NCBI GenBank assembly: GCA_947462535.1
Contig: CANHPN010000011.1
Location: 1 to 48,790, forward strand
Reading direction: 5' to 3'
From: Akkermansiaceae bacterium
Lineage (GTDB): Bacteria; Verrucomicrobiota; Verrucomicrobiia; Verrucomicrobiales; Akkermansiaceae
Length of the DNA: 48,790 nucleotides
Shown: one piece after another, positions 33,080 through 42,357 of the stretch
How positions within the stretch are numbered: the first letter of the stretch is position 1
Layout of the letters: each line of letters begins with the position of its first letter
Notes under the pieces: generated by a model
What the model was told of the DNA's origin: nothing
Seen by the model: the letters and a program-made list of their open reading frames with translations, nothing else
Databases searched by the model: none
Translations under genes and position numbers: made by a program

Positions 33080-34990
33080 TCAAGCGCCCGCAGCTTCGCG
33101 GATGGCTTCGAGTTCTTCCCAGCGGGTGTAGAGCTTGGCGACCTTGGCCTTGTCGGCGTCCAGTCTGGCGACCAGTTCGGGGATTTCAGCCAAGCGTTTG
33201 GCTTGGAAATCCGGATCGTGGAGTTGTGCTTCCAGCGTCTCGGTTTCCTGCTCGATGGCGAGGATGGCGGTCTCCATGCCTTCGAGCTCGTTCTTCTCGT
33301 TGAAGGTGAGCTTGCGGCCTTTTTTCGCGGCGGGCGCGGCGGTGGCGGCTTTATGGCGGGCAGCGGCCTCGCGCGCGGCGGCTTGCGCCTGGATCCGTTG
33401 GGCAGCTTCGCGGGCCTGGCGCTTTTCCAGATAGTAGGAGTAATTTCCCTCCTGCACGGCGATTCCGTCGTCTTCGAAGGCGATGATCTGGTCGCAGATC
33501 CGGTCGAGGAAATAGCGGTCGTGGGAAACGACGATCACCGAGCCGTCGAAAACAGCGAGCGCTTCTTCGAGCATCCGCAATGAGGGCAGGTCGAGGTCGT
33601 TGGTCGGCTCGTCGAGCACGATGACGTTGCCGCCGTTTTTCAAAACCTTGGCCAACATCAGCCGCGCGCGCTCGCCGCCGGATAGAAGATCGACCCGCTC
33701 GTTGATGCGCTTGTCGTCGAAAAGGAAACGCCGGAGATAGTTCCGCGCGCCGAGCGGCTGGTTGCCGAACATCAGCTTCTCGTTGCCATCGGAAATCTCG
33801 TCCAGCAGCGAGCCGGTGCCGTCGAGCACCATCCGCGTCTGGTCGATGTAGTTCACCTTCACCCGCTTGCCGGTGACGGCGGTGCCTTCGGTCGGATCAA
33901 GCTGGCCGAGGCAGAGCTTGAGCAAGGTCGTCTTGCCCACGCCGTTGCGGCCGACGATGCCGGTGCACTGGCCGGGGCGCAGGCTCAAGGTTAGATTGCG
34001 GAACAACCAGCGCGGCGATTTGTCCGAGCCGACATTCACGCCGGCGCTTTCAAGCTCGACGACGATGTTTCCCAGATCCGGCGGCGGCGGGATGAGCAGG
34101 TCCATTTCCCGCTCCTCGGGCGGCGCTTCCATGCCTTCGATTTCATAAAACTTGTCGAGCCGGGTGCGCTGCTTGGTGCCGCGCGCCTTGACGCCGGAGC
34201 GGACCCATTCGAGTTCCTCGCGCAGGAACCGCTGGCGGCGGCGCTCGGTCTGGCTGGCGATCTGCTGGCGGATCGCCTTGGATTCGAGGAACGCGGTGTA
34301 ATTTCCCGGATGCGAAAACGCGCGACCCTGGTCGATCTCGATGATCCGCGTGGCGATCACATCGAGGAAGTAACGGTCATGCGTCACGAAAATAACAGCA
34401 CCGGGAAAAGTCTTCAGATAATCCTCCAGCCAGCGGATGGATTCGGCATCGAGATGGTTGGTCGGCTCGTCGAGCAGCAGTAAATCCGGCTGGCAGGCGA
34501 GCGCGCGGCAGAGCGCGACGCGGCGTTTTTCCCCGCCGGAAAGCGGGCCGACCATCGCGTCGAGCGGCGGCGTGCCGAGCGCGGTGGAGGCGGCCTTGAT
34601 GCGTGAATCGAGGTTCCAGCCGTCGGCGTGGTCGATGAGATGAAGCAGGTCGTTGAGCTCGGCGTCGCTGCCCTCGCCGTTTTCGTAGCGGCGGATCGCT
34701 TCGACGATGTCAGCCGCGCCCGAGGCGATGTTTTCCTGCACGGTGAGTTCCGAATCGAGCTCGAACTCCTGCGGCAGATAGCCCACGCGGAGGGCGCGGC
34801 GCAGGGAAATTTCCCCGGAGTCCGCCATCTGCTGGCCGGTGAGGATTTTGAGCAGCGAGGTCTTGCCGCAACCGTTGCGGCCGACCATGCCGGCTTTTTC
34901 CCCGGCGGCGATGGCTAGGGTGACGCCATCCAGCAGCGTTTGGTAACCGTAGGTCAGGCGAATTTCGTTGGCGGAGAGGAGAGCGGACAT
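33080..34990 (-). CDS. ABC-F ATPase (Uup-like)
   Basis: 636 residues from the ATG at 34988-34990; the longer frame adds 18 unlikely residues. It has two ABC domains and no membrane segment. Domain 1: Walker A GRNGCGKTS, signature LSGGEKRRVALCRA, LLLDEPTNHLD. Domain 2: GRNGVGKTT, LSGGERARLMLAKV, IVLDEPTNDLD. A linker lies between them, and a C-terminal basic region and coiled coil (about 530-630, with KKGRKLTFNEKNELEGMETA) match Uup. ABC-F proteins act on ribosomes; Uup-type members aid ribosome rescue or assembly and affect transposon excision. It is divergent from the TonB receptor gene. Confidence 0.93.
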   Translation of the reverse strand: MSALLSANEIRLTYGYQTLLDGVTLAIAAGEKAGMVGRNGCGKTSLLKILTGQQMADSGEISLRRALRVGYLPQEFELDSELTVQENIASGAADIVEAIRRYENGEGSDAELNDLLHLIDHADGWNLDSRIKAASTALGTPPLDAMVGPLSGGEKRRVALCRALACQPDLLLLDEPTNHLDAESIRWLEDYLKTFPGAVIFVTHDRYFLDVIATRIIEIDQGRAFSHPGNYTAFLESKAIRQQIASQTERRRQRFLREELEWVRSGVKARGTKQRTRLDKFYEIEGMEAPPEEREMDLLIPPPPDLGNIVVELESAGVNVGSDKSPRWLFRNLTLSLRPGQCTGIVGRNGVGKTTLLKLCLGQLDPTEGTAVTGKRVKVNYIDQTRMVLDGTGSLLDEISDGNEKLMFGNQPLGARNYLRRFLFDDKRINERVDLLSGGERARLMLAKVLKNGGNVIVLDEPTNDLDLPSLRMLEEALAVFDGSVIVVSHDRYFLDRICDQIIAFEDDGIAVQEGNYSYYLEKRQAREAAQRIQAQAAAREAAARHKAATAAPAAKKGRKLTFNEKNELEGMETAILAIEQETETLEAQLHDPDFQAKRLAEIPELVARLDADKAKVAKLYTRWEELEAIREAAGA

Positions 34991-35146
34991 GAAGCGGGGC
35001 GCTTGTTGCCCTATCCCGCGCCAAACGTCCATCGCGGATACCACCCACTTTTCCGCCCTTTCGCCGCTTGCTCCGAAGCCGTCGGAATTTTTCAGGAGAT
35101 TTATGATTGACGCGATCCCTCACGGCAGGCTTTTCTCTCCCCGGCG

Positions 35147-35171
35147 CTTATTGAGAACGCGTCTCATTATT
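35147..35171 (+). promoter_or_regulatory. Fur-box-like palindrome upstream of the TonB receptor
   Basis: TGAGA (35152-35156) and TCTCA (35162-35166) flank ACGCG, inside the longer TTATTGAGAA...TCTCATTATT. Known Fur boxes often read TTGAGAATNATTCTCAA, so arms and flanks fit well while the GC centre does not. It lies 10 bases before the receptor ATG region. Iron-dependent repression of the receptor and TonB genes is inferred. Confidence 0.5.
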
Positions 35172-35180
35172 AAACGATCC

Positions 35181-37235
35181 ATGAAAAGACCATCATCCGC
35201 CCGCCTCGTTGCTGTCACATCCGCCGTCGGCATGTCGCTGTCCATCAGCGCAGCGGCGCAAGATGCGCTCAAAACCCTGGACACGATGGTGGTCACCGCA
35301 GAATCCGAGTCCGACGAGACGAATCAGCAAGGCTGGCTTCCCGATGTGGTCGGCACTGCCATTTTCGCCGGCAAAAAAACCGCGGTGATCGATCTGGACG
35401 CCCAGGCGCGGATTGTCGGCAACAACTACCGCCAAGCGCTTTCCCAGACTCCCAGCCTGCTGCTCGCCGAGGAATCCTCGCCGCTGGTGAGCATCGGCTA
35501 CCGCGGCCTCAACCCGCACCGCGCGCAATTCACCCAGATGCTGCGTGACGGAATTCCGATCCACGCCGACCAGTTCGGCTATCCGGAAGCCTACTACACG
35601 CCGCCGCTCGACACGGTGGACCGCGTTGAATTCCTCCACGGCGGCGCCGCCCTGCAGCATGGCCCGCAACCCGGCGGCGCGCTGAATTACATCACCCACC
35701 GTCCGCGCACCGACAAGCCGTTCTCGCTCCGCACCCAGCACATCGTCGGCAGCGACGACCTCTACTCCACGTTCTCCTCGGCGGACGGCACGGTGGGAAA
35801 ACTCGGCTACTATCTCTATTTCAACCACCGCGAGAGCGAGGGATTCCGCTCTGCCAACAGCGATTACGATCTCAACAACGGCGCGATCAAACTGCTCTAC
35901 TCGCTCGATAACGGCGGGAAAATCATCTTCAATGCCGACACCTACGAGGAGAATCACGGCGAACCGGGCGGGCTCTCCATCGCCGATTTCAACTCCGGCA
36001 GCCTCAAAGCCACTCGCCTCAACGATGAATTATCACTCGACCGCGATTCGGTCTCGCTGACCTACGAAGTCGAACCAACGCCCGATTCATTCTTCACCAC
36101 CAGCGCCTGGTGGGTCGATTACAAGCGTTCCAGCTACCGGCAGGACGGCGGCGGCTTCGGCGTGCCCCCCGCTCCAAGCAAGCCGTTCAAGACTGAAGAG
36201 CAGCAATTCGACACGCTCGGCATCGACTCGCGCTATCGCGTGAACTGGGGTTCGGATTCGCAACACACCTTCACGACGGGGGTGCAGATCTATCATGTGG
36301 ACTCCCCGCGCACCGACTCCATTTCCAACTCCCCAACGGTGAAGAAATCGGAGCGCGAGGTGTTTTATCTCCCGGTCTTTGCGGAAAACAAATTCAGCTT
36401 CGGCAAATTCTCCATCACGCCGGGACTCCGCGTGGAAAACGTCTGGCAGGATGTCGAAAGACTCGGCACCGGGGCGAAGGACGATGACGAAAACCAAATC
36501 CTCCTCGGCGGCCTGGGAGCCGAATACGCCACCGACGCCCGGTCCGCCGTCTATGGCAACATCTCACAGGCCTATCGCCCGAAGGTTTACACCGAAGCGG
36601 TTCCTTCCGATGCTCTCAGCGATGTTCCGGACGACCTCGAGGAAGGAAAGGCGCTCGAATACGAAATCGGTTACCGCACCCGTCCGCAGGATTGGCTGAC
36701 CCTTGACGCGAGCGCCTTCCTGCTCTCCTTCAAGGATCAGATCGGCAAGGTCGGAACCACCACCGCGAATGTCGGCGACTCCATCCACAAGGGCATCGAT
36801 TTTTCCGCCAGCACGGACCTGCTAGAGCTGATCGCGGGAACCGACAGCTATGGAGCCCTGGACTGGTATGTGAACGCCACCCTGCTGGACGCGGAGTTCA
36901 CCAGCGGCGACGCAGACGGAAAAACGCCGCAATACGCGCCGGATTACATTTTCCGCACCGGCTTCAACTACAATCACAAGGACAAGATCAAGGTGAGTCT
37001 CGGCAGCACCTTCCTGTCCGACCACTACGCCAACGACAGCAACGACGCCCAATACGCCGTGCCCGCCTACATGGTCTGGGACCTCACTGCGGAATATAAG
37101 ATCCACGAGAACGTCCGCCTGATCGGCGGCATCAACAATCTCTTCGACGAGAGCTACTACGCCCGCGTCCGCAACGACGGGATCGATCCCGCCAACGGCC
37201 GCAACTTCTACATCGGGGCATCCCTCGAGTTCTGA
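35181..37235 (+). CDS. TonB-dependent outer-membrane receptor (FecA-like)
   Basis: 684 residues from the ATG at 35181, which starts a signal peptide (MKRPSSARLVAVTSAVGMSL). A TonB-box-like TLDTMVVTAE follows near residue 30, then the plug domain (RQALSQTPSLLLAEESSP, SIGYRGLNPHRAQF, GIPIHADQFGY, HGGAALQHGPQPGGALNYIT). The 22-strand barrel comes next, ending in GASLEF with terminal Phe. The plug is closest to Fe(3+)-dicitrate receptors. TonB, ExbB and ExbD homologues are encoded directly downstream, so receptor and energy system are made together. The ligand could be a ferric siderophore or citrate; other metals or vitamins cannot be excluded. Confidence 0.93.
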   Translation: MKRPSSARLVAVTSAVGMSLSISAAAQDALKTLDTMVVTAESESDETNQQGWLPDVVGTAIFAGKKTAVIDLDAQARIVGNNYRQALSQTPSLLLAEESSPLVSIGYRGLNPHRAQFTQMLRDGIPIHADQFGYPEAYYTPPLDTVDRVEFLHGGAALQHGPQPGGALNYITHRPRTDKPFSLRTQHIVGSDDLYSTFSSADGTVGKLGYYLYFNHRESEGFRSANSDYDLNNGAIKLLYSLDNGGKIIFNADTYEENHGEPGGLSIADFNSGSLKATRLNDELSLDRDSVSLTYEVEPTPDSFFTTSAWWVDYKRSSYRQDGGGFGVPPAPSKPFKTEEQQFDTLGIDSRYRVNWGSDSQHTFTTGVQIYHVDSPRTDSISNSPTVKKSEREVFYLPVFAENKFSFGKFSITPGLRVENVWQDVERLGTGAKDDDENQILLGGLGAEYATDARSAVYGNISQAYRPKVYTEAVPSDALSDVPDDLEEGKALEYEIGYRTRPQDWLTLDASAFLLSFKDQIGKVGTTTANVGDSIHKGIDFSASTDLLELIAGTDSYGALDWYVNATLLDAEFTSGDADGKTPQYAPDYIFRTGFNYNHKDKIKVSLGSTFLSDHYANDSNDAQYAVPAYMVWDLTAEYKIHENVRLIGGINNLFDESYYARVRNDGIDPANGRNFYIGASLEF

Positions 37236-37306
37236 TCCGACCTTTGACGAAGCCCGCCGCGGGGATTGTTTTCTTGCCGGACCCGGCCTAGTTTCCGCCC
37301 GCTGCC

Positions 37307-37984
37307 ATGACCGCCCTCTTCCACGCCCTCAATATCGGCACGCTCGCCTGCTGGCTGAGTGTGGCGGCGTTCGGCACCGTGGCGCTGGTCGTTCCGGGTT
37401 TGCGGGAAGCACCTGTCGCCGTGAAAACGGAGGAGGAAACCCACCCGGTCCCGGAGGATTTCACCCTCGGAGACGCTGAAACCGCCGAAGAAATCTCAAC
37501 TGCCACCCCGGTCGAGGCAAACGAAGCCCCGGCGGAAATCCTGCCCGCGCCACCCGAGGTGCCGCAAATCGCCGAGTTCGAGCCCTTGCCCGAAGTTCCC
37601 GAAATCCCGATGCCGGCGGCCAAAGCGGCATCCGCTCCCGCACCACCCACGGCAAGCCCGGCGACGCCTCGCCCCCGCAGAACCACCGCCGCCACCAGCA
37701 CGGGCATTACTAACAACTCTAGTGCTTCCGAAGCCTCCCGCCTCGCCCAAGGCCGGATGCCCAAACCCACCTACCCCGCGCAGGCCAAGCGCGGCGGCCA
37801 GACAGGCACCGTCGTCATCGAGTTCACCGTCGATGCTTCAGGCCGCGTCATTTCCGCTTACGCGAAATCCTCCTCGGGCTGGCCGCTGCTCGATGCCGAG
37901 GCCGTCCGCACCGTCCGCCGCTGGACATTCCCCGCCGGCGGGGTCATGAAGCTCCAGCGCCCAATCGTCTTCCAACTCCGCTGA
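37307..37984 (+). CDS. TonB-family energy transducer
   Basis: 225 residues: an N-terminal membrane helix (about 10-30), a long Pro/Ala/Glu-rich periplasm-spanning linker (about 40-135), and a C-terminal TonB domain with PKPTYPAQAKRGGQTGTVVIE and AVRTVRRWTFPAG, the family signatures. It passes proton-motive energy from ExbB/ExbD to the receptor encoded just upstream. It begins 71 bases after the receptor gene and ends nine bases before exbB. Confidence 0.92.
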   Translation: MTALFHALNIGTLACWLSVAAFGTVALVVPGLREAPVAVKTEEETHPVPEDFTLGDAETAEEISTATPVEANEAPAEILPAPPEVPQIAEFEPLPEVPEIPMPAAKAASAPAPPTASPATPRPRRTTAATSTGITNNSSASEASRLAQGRMPKPTYPAQAKRGGQTGTVVIEFTVDASGRVISAYAKSSSGWPLLDAEAVRTVRRWTFPAGGVMKLQRPIVFQLR

Positions 37985-37992
37985 AAATCACC

Positions 37993-38652
37993 GTGCTTTC
38001 TAACATCGTCGTCGAAACATTCATTGAAGGCGGCTGGGTCATGTGGCCCATCCTCGCCACCTTTTTCCTCGCCCTCTGCGTCATCCTCGACCGCACCGTC
38101 TGGTGGCTGCGCCTCAAGGCAAGCCTCAAGCCGGACCGACAGGAGCAAGCCCGCGTCGCCATCGGCACCGGGGATTTCGCCACCGCGTGGCAGCTCGGGA
38201 AAAACACCAACGAGCCGTTTCTCGCAAACCTCAACGAGGGCATGACCCACGCGCACACTTCCATGCTCGCAGCCATGCAGCTCCACGCCACCCATCTCAT
38301 CGAGAAATCCGAAGCCCGCATGTGGGTCATCAGCACACTCATCACGCTCGCGCCACTGCTCGGATTGTTCGGCACCGTCGTCGGTCTCATGGGCGCCTTT
38401 TATTTCATCGGCGACGATCAACTCGCAGTCACCAAGGTTACAGGCGGCATCGCAGAGGCGCTCATCGCCACCGCCTGCGGCATCGCCATCGCCATCATGT
38501 GCCTGCTTCCTTATAACTTTTTCCGCAAGCGCGTCGCCGTCCTCCGCGGCTCGCTGGAACGCTGGATCAACCACACCGAGCTGCTGGTGAAATCCGCCAA
38601 GGAACACGGTCACGACCTCGAAGCCTTCGCCGCCAACCGCCTCCCGCGCTGA
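37993..38652 (+). CDS. exbB: MotA/TolQ/ExbB proton channel protein
   Basis: 219 residues from a GTG at 37993. Three membrane helices: about 14-35 (VMWPILATFFLALCVILD), about 118-142 (ITLAPLLGLFGTVVGLMGAF) and about 155-175 (GGIAEALIATACGIAIAIMC). The conserved GLFGTVxGxMxAF and GIAxALxxTAxGxxxAI motifs define ExbB/TolQ. With ExbD it forms the proton-driven motor for TonB. Its stop overlaps the exbD start by one base. It is assigned to ExbB rather than TolQ because of the TonB receptor neighbourhood. Confidence 0.9.
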   Translation: MLSNIVVETFIEGGWVMWPILATFFLALCVILDRTVWWLRLKASLKPDRQEQARVAIGTGDFATAWQLGKNTNEPFLANLNEGMTHAHTSMLAAMQLHATHLIEKSEARMWVISTLITLAPLLGLFGTVVGLMGAFYFIGDDQLAVTKVTGGIAEALIATACGIAIAIMCLLPYNFFRKRVAVLRGSLERWINHTELLVKSAKEHGHDLEAFAANRLPR

Positions 38653-39077
38653 TGCCCGTCCAACTCCACAGCCGCTCTTCGGACGACGAGGGCGATGAAG
38701 CGCGGATCGAGATCATCCCGCTCATCGACATCATGTTCTTCCTGCTCGCCGCCTTCATGTTAGTGAGCCTGAGCATGACCCAGCTCCACCGCGTGCCGAT
38801 CAACCTGCCGGAAGCCTCCACCGGCATCGCCGATTCCAAGACCCCGCCGTTCCAAATCACCATCGACGCCAGCGGCGTGACCACCTGGGACGGCAAGATC
38901 GTCACTCTATCTGAAATCACCGCCCGCCTGAAGGCCGGAGCCAAACCGGACGAAACCCGTGTCCTCATCGCCGCCGACGCCGAAGCCCGCCACAAGCAAG
39001 TCCTCAACGTGCTCAACGCCGTCCGCGACGCCGGTGTGGAGAAGGTCAGTTTCGAATCAAAAACTCCCCATCCCTGA
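38652..39077 (+). CDS. exbD: ExbD/TolR family protein
   Basis: 141 residues with a short acidic cytoplasmic N-terminus, one membrane helix (about 22-45) bearing the essential Asp at residue 26 in IPLIDIMFFLLAAF, and a periplasmic domain (ITIDASGVTTWDGK, TRVLIAADAEARHKQVLNVL). It is a partner of ExbB in the TonB motor. The gene overlaps exbB and is followed after three bases by a coiled-coil gene. Confidence 0.92.
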   Translation: MPVQLHSRSSDDEGDEARIEIIPLIDIMFFLLAAFMLVSLSMTQLHRVPINLPEASTGIADSKTPPFQITIDASGVTTWDGKIVTLSEITARLKAGAKPDETRVLIAADAEARHKQVLNVLNAVRDAGVEKVSFESKTPHP

Positions 39078-39080
39078 AGC

Positions 39081-39521
39081 GTGAATTCCCGCGTCCTGCC
39101 CATTCTCAACGCCATCGGCTGCCTCGTCCTAACCGGATTGGTCGTCCTGCAATGGCAGCGGGAACGCGCCCTCTACGAATCCCTGTCGAAGCTCAAAACC
39201 GAGCTCCACGCCGCCAACGCCCAGGCCGCCGCCGAAACCAAGCGCGCCGCCGGACTCGAGCGCGACATCGCCGTGCTCAAGGAATCCATCGAAGCCACCC
39301 AAAAAGCCGCCGAGGCGTCCGCCCGCTTGATGGAGGAAAAGACGGCGCAGGCCGCCGGCCTTGAAAACGAAGTCACCGCCGCCCGCGAGCAGCTGAAAAC
39401 CTGGGAAGCCGCCATCGCCGCCCGCGACGAAAAACTCCGCGCCCTCGACGCGCAACTCACCGCCACCCGCCAGCGGCTGGACGAAGCCATCGCCAAGCTC
39501 AAGGAAGCAGGTGCACGCTAA
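39081..39521 (+). CDS. Membrane-anchored coiled-coil protein
   Basis: 146 residues from a GTG at 39081. One N-terminal helix (about 5-25) precedes a nearly continuous coiled coil (about 30-142) rich in Ala, Glu, Lys and Arg, with repeated heptad-like blocks. It has no catalytic motif and belongs to no family I recognise. Its place between exbD and the MFS gene, with three bases to exbD, suggests a structural accessory of the TonB system or simply co-transcription. It would project into the periplasm. Confidence 0.75.
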   Translation: MNSRVLPILNAIGCLVLTGLVVLQWQRERALYESLSKLKTELHAANAQAAAETKRAAGLERDIAVLKESIEATQKAAEASARLMEEKTAQAAGLENEVTAAREQLKTWEAAIAARDEKLRALDAQLTATRQRLDEAIAKLKEAGAR

Positions 39522-39528
39522 CCGAACC

Positions 39529-40818
39529 ATGCCGGCGTGGCTGGACCGATACCGGCTCTTGCCGAAGCACGTCCTGCAATTCGCCGCCGGACTGTTTCTC
39601 ATCAACCTGATCAACGCGTCGCAATTCCTCCTGCTCAACCTATATCTGAAAGCGCGCGGACTCGATGATCCGGCGATCGCGGCGCTCACGTCCCACCGGT
39701 TTCTAGCAACTTTTTTCCTCGCCCTGCCCGCCGGCCTTTGGCTGCGCGGGCGGCCGCTGCGCAAACCGCTCATCATCGGGGCGATCGCATTTCCACTCAC
39801 CGCGCTGGCAATGCTGGAAGCCGTGCAATTCGGCGCGATGGCCGCGGCCCCGTTCCTGTTTGTCGCCATGGGCTTCGCGGGCCTGATCCTCAACGTCGCC
39901 AGCCTGCCGATGATGCTTCGGATCACCCCGCCCGATCAATCGAGCGAGGCGCTGAGCCTGCTGTTCGCGACCTGGGGAGCGGCCAGCATCTGCGGCGGCG
40001 TGCTCGCCAGCGTCCTCCAGGGCATCGGCCAATTCCATCTCGGAAGCGTCCACCTGTTCTTCGACGAATACTCGACACTGCTCCTCCTAACGATTTTCGG
40101 ATTCGGCGCGCCGTTCCTTTACGCCCGCCTCCCGGACCCGGTGCCGGCGGAAAAATCCAGCCGCCACTGGCTGCACGTCCACCGCGAGGATCTCCCCGTG
40201 CTGCTGCGCGCGCTGGTTCCCACGCTCTGCATCGCGACGGGCGCCGGACTGAGCATCCAGTTCCTCAACCTGTTTTTCAGCAACGTCTATCACCTCGACC
40301 CGGCGAGCTACTCCGCCTTTGGCTCCATCAGTTACGTGCTGGCGTTCATCAGCGGACTGATCGTCCCGGAAGTGCGCCGCCGCCTCGGCTGGCGCGGGGC
40401 CATCATCGGCGTGCAATCCGCCGCCGTGGTCATGCTCGCGCTGATGGGCCTGACCGAATTGTGGAAACACGCCAGCTGGGCGCTGCCCGTCGCGATCGTG
40501 TTTTTCATCTTCCGCCAGCCGCTGATGAACATGGCCGGCCCCTCCACCAGCGAGCTCTCGATGTCCTACGTGGGCGAGCGCAACCGCGAGCTGATGAGTG
40601 CCTGTAACGGCGCGATCTGGAGCGGCTCGTGGTGGCTTGCCGCGCGAATGTTTGAAAACCTGCGCGCCCACCAGCTCCCCTACTGGCAGATTTTCCTGAT
40701 GACCGCCGCGCTCTATCTGGTCGGCACGATTTACTACCTCGGGCTCATCCGGGCGGTGGAACGGCGGGAGCCTGAAGAAGCGCCCCCCGACGCCGCTCCC
40801 GAGCCTGAACAGATTTAG
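39529..40818 (+). CDS. Major facilitator superfamily transporter
   Basis: 429 residues from the ATG at 39529. A GTG at 39511 overlapping the previous gene is an alternative and adds six. About twelve hydrophobic helices split into two halves by the HWLHVHREDLPVLLR loop near 215, the normal MFS layout. Conserved Gly/Arg positions (GLWLRGRPLRKPL and VPEVRRRLGWRG) mark the loops between helices 2-3 and 8-9. The last 20 residues are acidic and Pro-rich. Placement after the TonB genes suggests siderophore or metal-chelate handling, but MFS proteins of this type have varied substrates. It converges on the acylphosphatase gene with a four-base overlap. Confidence 0.88.
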   Translation: MPAWLDRYRLLPKHVLQFAAGLFLINLINASQFLLLNLYLKARGLDDPAIAALTSHRFLATFFLALPAGLWLRGRPLRKPLIIGAIAFPLTALAMLEAVQFGAMAAAPFLFVAMGFAGLILNVASLPMMLRITPPDQSSEALSLLFATWGAASICGGVLASVLQGIGQFHLGSVHLFFDEYSTLLLLTIFGFGAPFLYARLPDPVPAEKSSRHWLHVHREDLPVLLRALVPTLCIATGAGLSIQFLNLFFSNVYHLDPASYSAFGSISYVLAFISGLIVPEVRRRLGWRGAIIGVQSAAVVMLALMGLTELWKHASWALPVAIVFFIFRQPLMNMAGPSTSELSMSYVGERNRELMSACNGAIWSGSWWLAARMFENLRAHQLPYWQIFLMTAALYLVGTIYYLGLIRAVERREPEEAPPDAAPEPEQI

Positions 40819-41090
40819 CGCTCGATCTTGAAGCCCGAACAGTTCTCCAACAGCGGGATTTTCTCCGCAGTCAGGTTCTTGATGTGATGGGCCACAGTGG
40901 ACTCCTCGGCGATCTCCTTGATGAAGGATTCCACCTCGTCCTGCTCGCCCATGACTTGCAGCTCGACGCTGCCGTCCGCTAGATTTCCCACCCAGCCGCA
41001 GACGTCGAAGCCGCGCGAGAGATCCTTGACGGCGTAGCGGAAACCGACGCCCTGGACGCGGCCTTCGAAGATGATTCGTTTGGCGATCAT
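40815..41090 (-). CDS. acyP: Acylphosphatase
   Basis: 91 residues, exactly the family size. The phosphate-binding loop GRVQGVGFRY has catalytic Arg18, and GWVGNLADGSVEL supplies Asn36. It hydrolyses carboxyl-phosphate bonds such as acetyl or acyl phosphates in the cytoplasm. The start lies five bases after the preceding hypothetical gene at 41095, so it probably belongs to that transcript. All active-site residues are present. Confidence 0.95.
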   Translation of the reverse strand: MIAKRIIFEGRVQGVGFRYAVKDLSRGFDVCGWVGNLADGSVELQVMGEQDEVESFIKEIAEESTVAHHIKNLTAEKIPLLENCSGFKIER

Positions 41091-41094
41091 GAAA

Positions 41095-42354
41095 CTATTT
41101 GGACCCGAGGCTGGCGGCGGTGGTGGCCTCGAAGGTGTTGAGGAAACGGACGCGGGTCGGCGATGGCCGGGTCACTTTCACGTGCCGCTTTTCCTGCCGG
41201 GCGGCGAGATCCGTGGCGATCGCCTGGAGCTTGTCCGCAGCCCCGGCGTTTTCCAGCTCGATGTCCCAGAGCACGGCGGACGACGCCTCGCCATCCGGGA
41301 ACAGGACGTAGCGGTCGTTTTTCCAACAGGAGGCGATTTCCAATGCCGCTCCGGCATCGCCGAGCGGTTCGAGCCACAAGCGCAGGCCTAGCAGACCGGC
41401 GGATTCGGTGAGAAAAGGTTCTTCAGGAACGGCGGGCAGCTCCAAGGCCGTCGGCTCGGCAGCAGCTTCGCCTGGGAAAAGAATCGCGCGAGTCGTCTGC
41501 GGCGGATTGCGGAACGCGGCCTGGAACTTGTCGTTGCCTTGCACGTGCAGGGTGTCCGCAAGCCCCTTGCCCTCCGAAGCGGGAAATGTGGTTAGGCCTT
41601 GGAGAAACGGAGAAAGACTGGCGAGAAGCTGCACCGCCTCGGTGTTTTCCTTCATCGGCATGAAGCCGATAGCGCGGGCACCCAACGCGTAGAACCGCGC
41701 CTCGGAACCGGCGGCGGCTCCCTGATGGAGCGCCTCACGGGCGCGCGCAGCGTCATCGCCGGGGTAAGCCGGAGCGGGCGGGAAATGTTGGTGGAGAAGG
41801 ACGCGGGCGAGCAATCGGACGAGCGCGGCCTGGTCCGGAATGTTTTTCAAATCGAAGTGATCGGTGACCCAGCCCTCGCCGGTGACGTCGTCGAACCACG
41901 CCAAAGCCCCGACCGCGCGGACCGAAGCTAACTGGGAGAGCAGGTCGTCTTCCGGACGCAGCCAGCCGATGAGTTTGTAGGCCTCCTGGCGGTCGTCGAT
42001 GCCGGACGGGCCGTAACGACTCTCGATGGCTGCCATGATCCGGCCGCGGAGCTCCTCGCCGGCGAGGCGGTGGACGACGGGGCTTGATAGAAAGTGCAGG
42101 CCGAACTCCTTCTCGGCGCGGTCGATGAATTCCTGCGGCACGGCGAGCTCGCCGCCGCCCTGCGCGAGCGAGCGGAGCGACTCGTTCTCGCGCCGCAGCA
42201 TCTCGTTTTCCTCGCCGGCGATGCGCAGCTGGTTCTCGATTTCCGCTAGATCCGCGGAGTTTCCGGACGAGCGCCAGTGGAGGCCCTGGAGGATGCCGGC
42301 CACGGCGATGACTCCGCCGAGGAGCCAGGGAAGCAAGGTCTGGGGCTTGAGCAC
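41095..42354 (-). CDS. Membrane-anchored hypothetical protein
   Basis: 419 residues. An N-terminal helix (about 8-24) precedes a short coiled coil (about 35-65, ADLAEIENQLRIAGEENEML). A helical domain (about 75-270) and a beta-rich C-terminal domain (about 280-415) follow. No known catalytic motif is present. The middle domain resembles DUF-type periplasmic proteins of Verrucomicrobiota, but I cannot name it. It lies three bases downstream of another secreted hypothetical (42358-42885) and just before acylphosphatase, so the three genes probably share an mRNA. Confidence 0.78.
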   Translation of the reverse strand: MLKPQTLLPWLLGGVIAVAGILQGLHWRSSGNSADLAEIENQLRIAGEENEMLRRENESLRSLAQGGGELAVPQEFIDRAEKEFGLHFLSSPVVHRLAGEELRGRIMAAIESRYGPSGIDDRQEAYKLIGWLRPEDDLLSQLASVRAVGALAWFDDVTGEGWVTDHFDLKNIPDQAALVRLLARVLLHQHFPPAPAYPGDDAARAREALHQGAAAGSEARFYALGARAIGFMPMKENTEAVQLLASLSPFLQGLTTFPASEGKGLADTLHVQGNDKFQAAFRNPPQTTRAILFPGEAAAEPTALELPAVPEEPFLTESAGLLGLRLWLEPLGDAGAALEIASCWKNDRYVLFPDGEASSAVLWDIELENAGAADKLQAIATDLAARQEKRHVKVTRPSPTRVRFLNTFEATTAASLGSK

Positions 42355-42357
42355 GGC

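Noticed and set aside
32772-33083. 103-codon minus-strand frame overlapping the small basic gene
   Set aside because: Ser/Arg/Pro-rich low-complexity sequence typical of an out-of-frame shadow.
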